From: Pseudomonadales bacterium
GTDB taxonomy: Bacteria; Pseudomonadota; Gammaproteobacteria; Pseudomonadales; Moraxellaceae
Length of the DNA stretch: 6,872 bases
Assembly (NCBI GenBank): GCA_013043915.1
Contig: JABEVH010000115.1
Span: 1 to 6,872 of the forward strand
Direction of reading: 5' to 3'
Shown piece after piece: positions 6,721 to 6,872 of the stretch. The translations under genes were made by a program, and so were the position numbers. Below the pieces are notes generated by a model. It saw only the letters and a program-made list of their open reading frames with translations, searched no databases and had not been told where the DNA came from. Positions within the stretch are counted from its first letter, which is position 1. Each line of letters starts with the position of its first letter.

Positions 6721-6746
6721 TACTGAACAGTTGTATAGTATCAGTA
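6721..6746. promoter_or_regulatory. Inverted repeat overlapping the desaturase promoter, candidate operator
   Basis: TACTGA (6721-6726) and TCAGTA (6741-6746) form perfect six-base arms around a 14-base spacer. The repeat covers the proposed -10 of the desaturase and lies between two divergent reading frames. A repressor bound here could block desaturase transcription. It does not match a LexA, FabR or DesT site well enough for me to name the regulator. Confidence 0.3.
6735..6743 (-). promoter_or_regulatory. Possible extended -10 promoter of the desaturase-selO unit
   Basis: On the minus strand the sequence TGATACTAT matches the extended -10 pattern TGnTATAAT in most positions. It would start transcription near 6728, about 25 bases before GTG 6702. 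The -35 position seventeen bases upstream (ATGAGT) is poor, as is tolerated with an extended -10. This is pattern matching only. Confidence 0.35.
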
Positions 6747-6765
6747 TGTGCGTAAAAACTCATAT

Positions 6766-6872
6766 ATGGTCGCCCCCCGTTTTGCCAAGATTTCTTTTCA
6801 TGATGTTCAACAAGGTTCGATTGCTGCCATATATCCGAGTTCTGATGAAGGCATTCAGCCTTCGACTCCTGA
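6766..6872 (+). CDS. Start of a divergent unidentified protein, cut by the window edge
   Basis: An open frame runs from ATG 6766 to the end of the window, giving 35 residues beginning MVAPRFAKISFHDVQQGSIA. It has no stop and its composition looks coding, but I do not recognise it. No clear Shine-Dalgarno precedes the ATG. GTG 6748 is an in-frame alternative, and a TAG at 6736-6738 closes the frame above it. It would be transcribed away from the desaturase gene. Confidence 0.45.
   Translation, partial: MVAPRFAKISFHDVQQGSIAAIYPSSDEGIQPSTP

Noticed and set aside
6721..6746. LexA (SOS) box
   Set aside because: The CTG and CAG elements are not spaced as in CTG-N10-CAG and the central AT pattern does not fit.

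Overview
The window comes from a bacterial chromosome, most likely a gammaproteobacterium. The evidence is the YadG/YadH transporter pair, the long two-domain type of QueF, and a SelO that ends in Cys-Ser-Ser. Base composition is moderate and genes are tightly packed. I cannot place it below class level. No rRNA, tRNA, CRISPR array or intact mobile element is visible.

Left part (1-2246, + strand): a compact run of three genes. It holds the C-terminal two thirds of a YadG-type ABC ATPase, its YadH-type ABC-2 permease (start and stop overlap by one base), and queF nine bases further on. QueF reduces preQ0 to preQ1 in queuosine synthesis. Its link to the transporter looks like shared transcription rather than shared function.

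Middle (2247-2657): about 410 bases with no intact gene. It contains a short open stretch overlapping the queF stop, then a headless C-terminal remnant of an AbiEii-like nucleotidyltransferase (the toxin side of type IV toxin-antitoxin or abortive infection systems), then a hairpin-rich spacer. It reads as the scar of a lost accessory insertion.

Centre right (2658-4117, + strand): two adjacent genes of an unrecognised family. Both encode exactly 225 residues when the second starts at 3440, and they align along their whole length, so they are a diverged tandem duplication. A strong hairpin lies between them. This pair is the main candidate for something undescribed.

Right part (4114-6702, - strand): a membrane fatty acid desaturase with an unusual helical C-terminal extension, followed in the same reading frame by the protein AMPylase gene selO. 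One TGA and one sense codon separate the stop from the proposed TTG start. SelO lacks the internal cysteine that pairs with the C-terminal cysteine in the E. coli enzyme. Its stop codon shares the bases TTAA with the stop of the second paralogue.

At the right edge a divergent + strand reading frame begins near 6766 and leaves the window. The space between it and the desaturase holds a plausible promoter and an inverted repeat.
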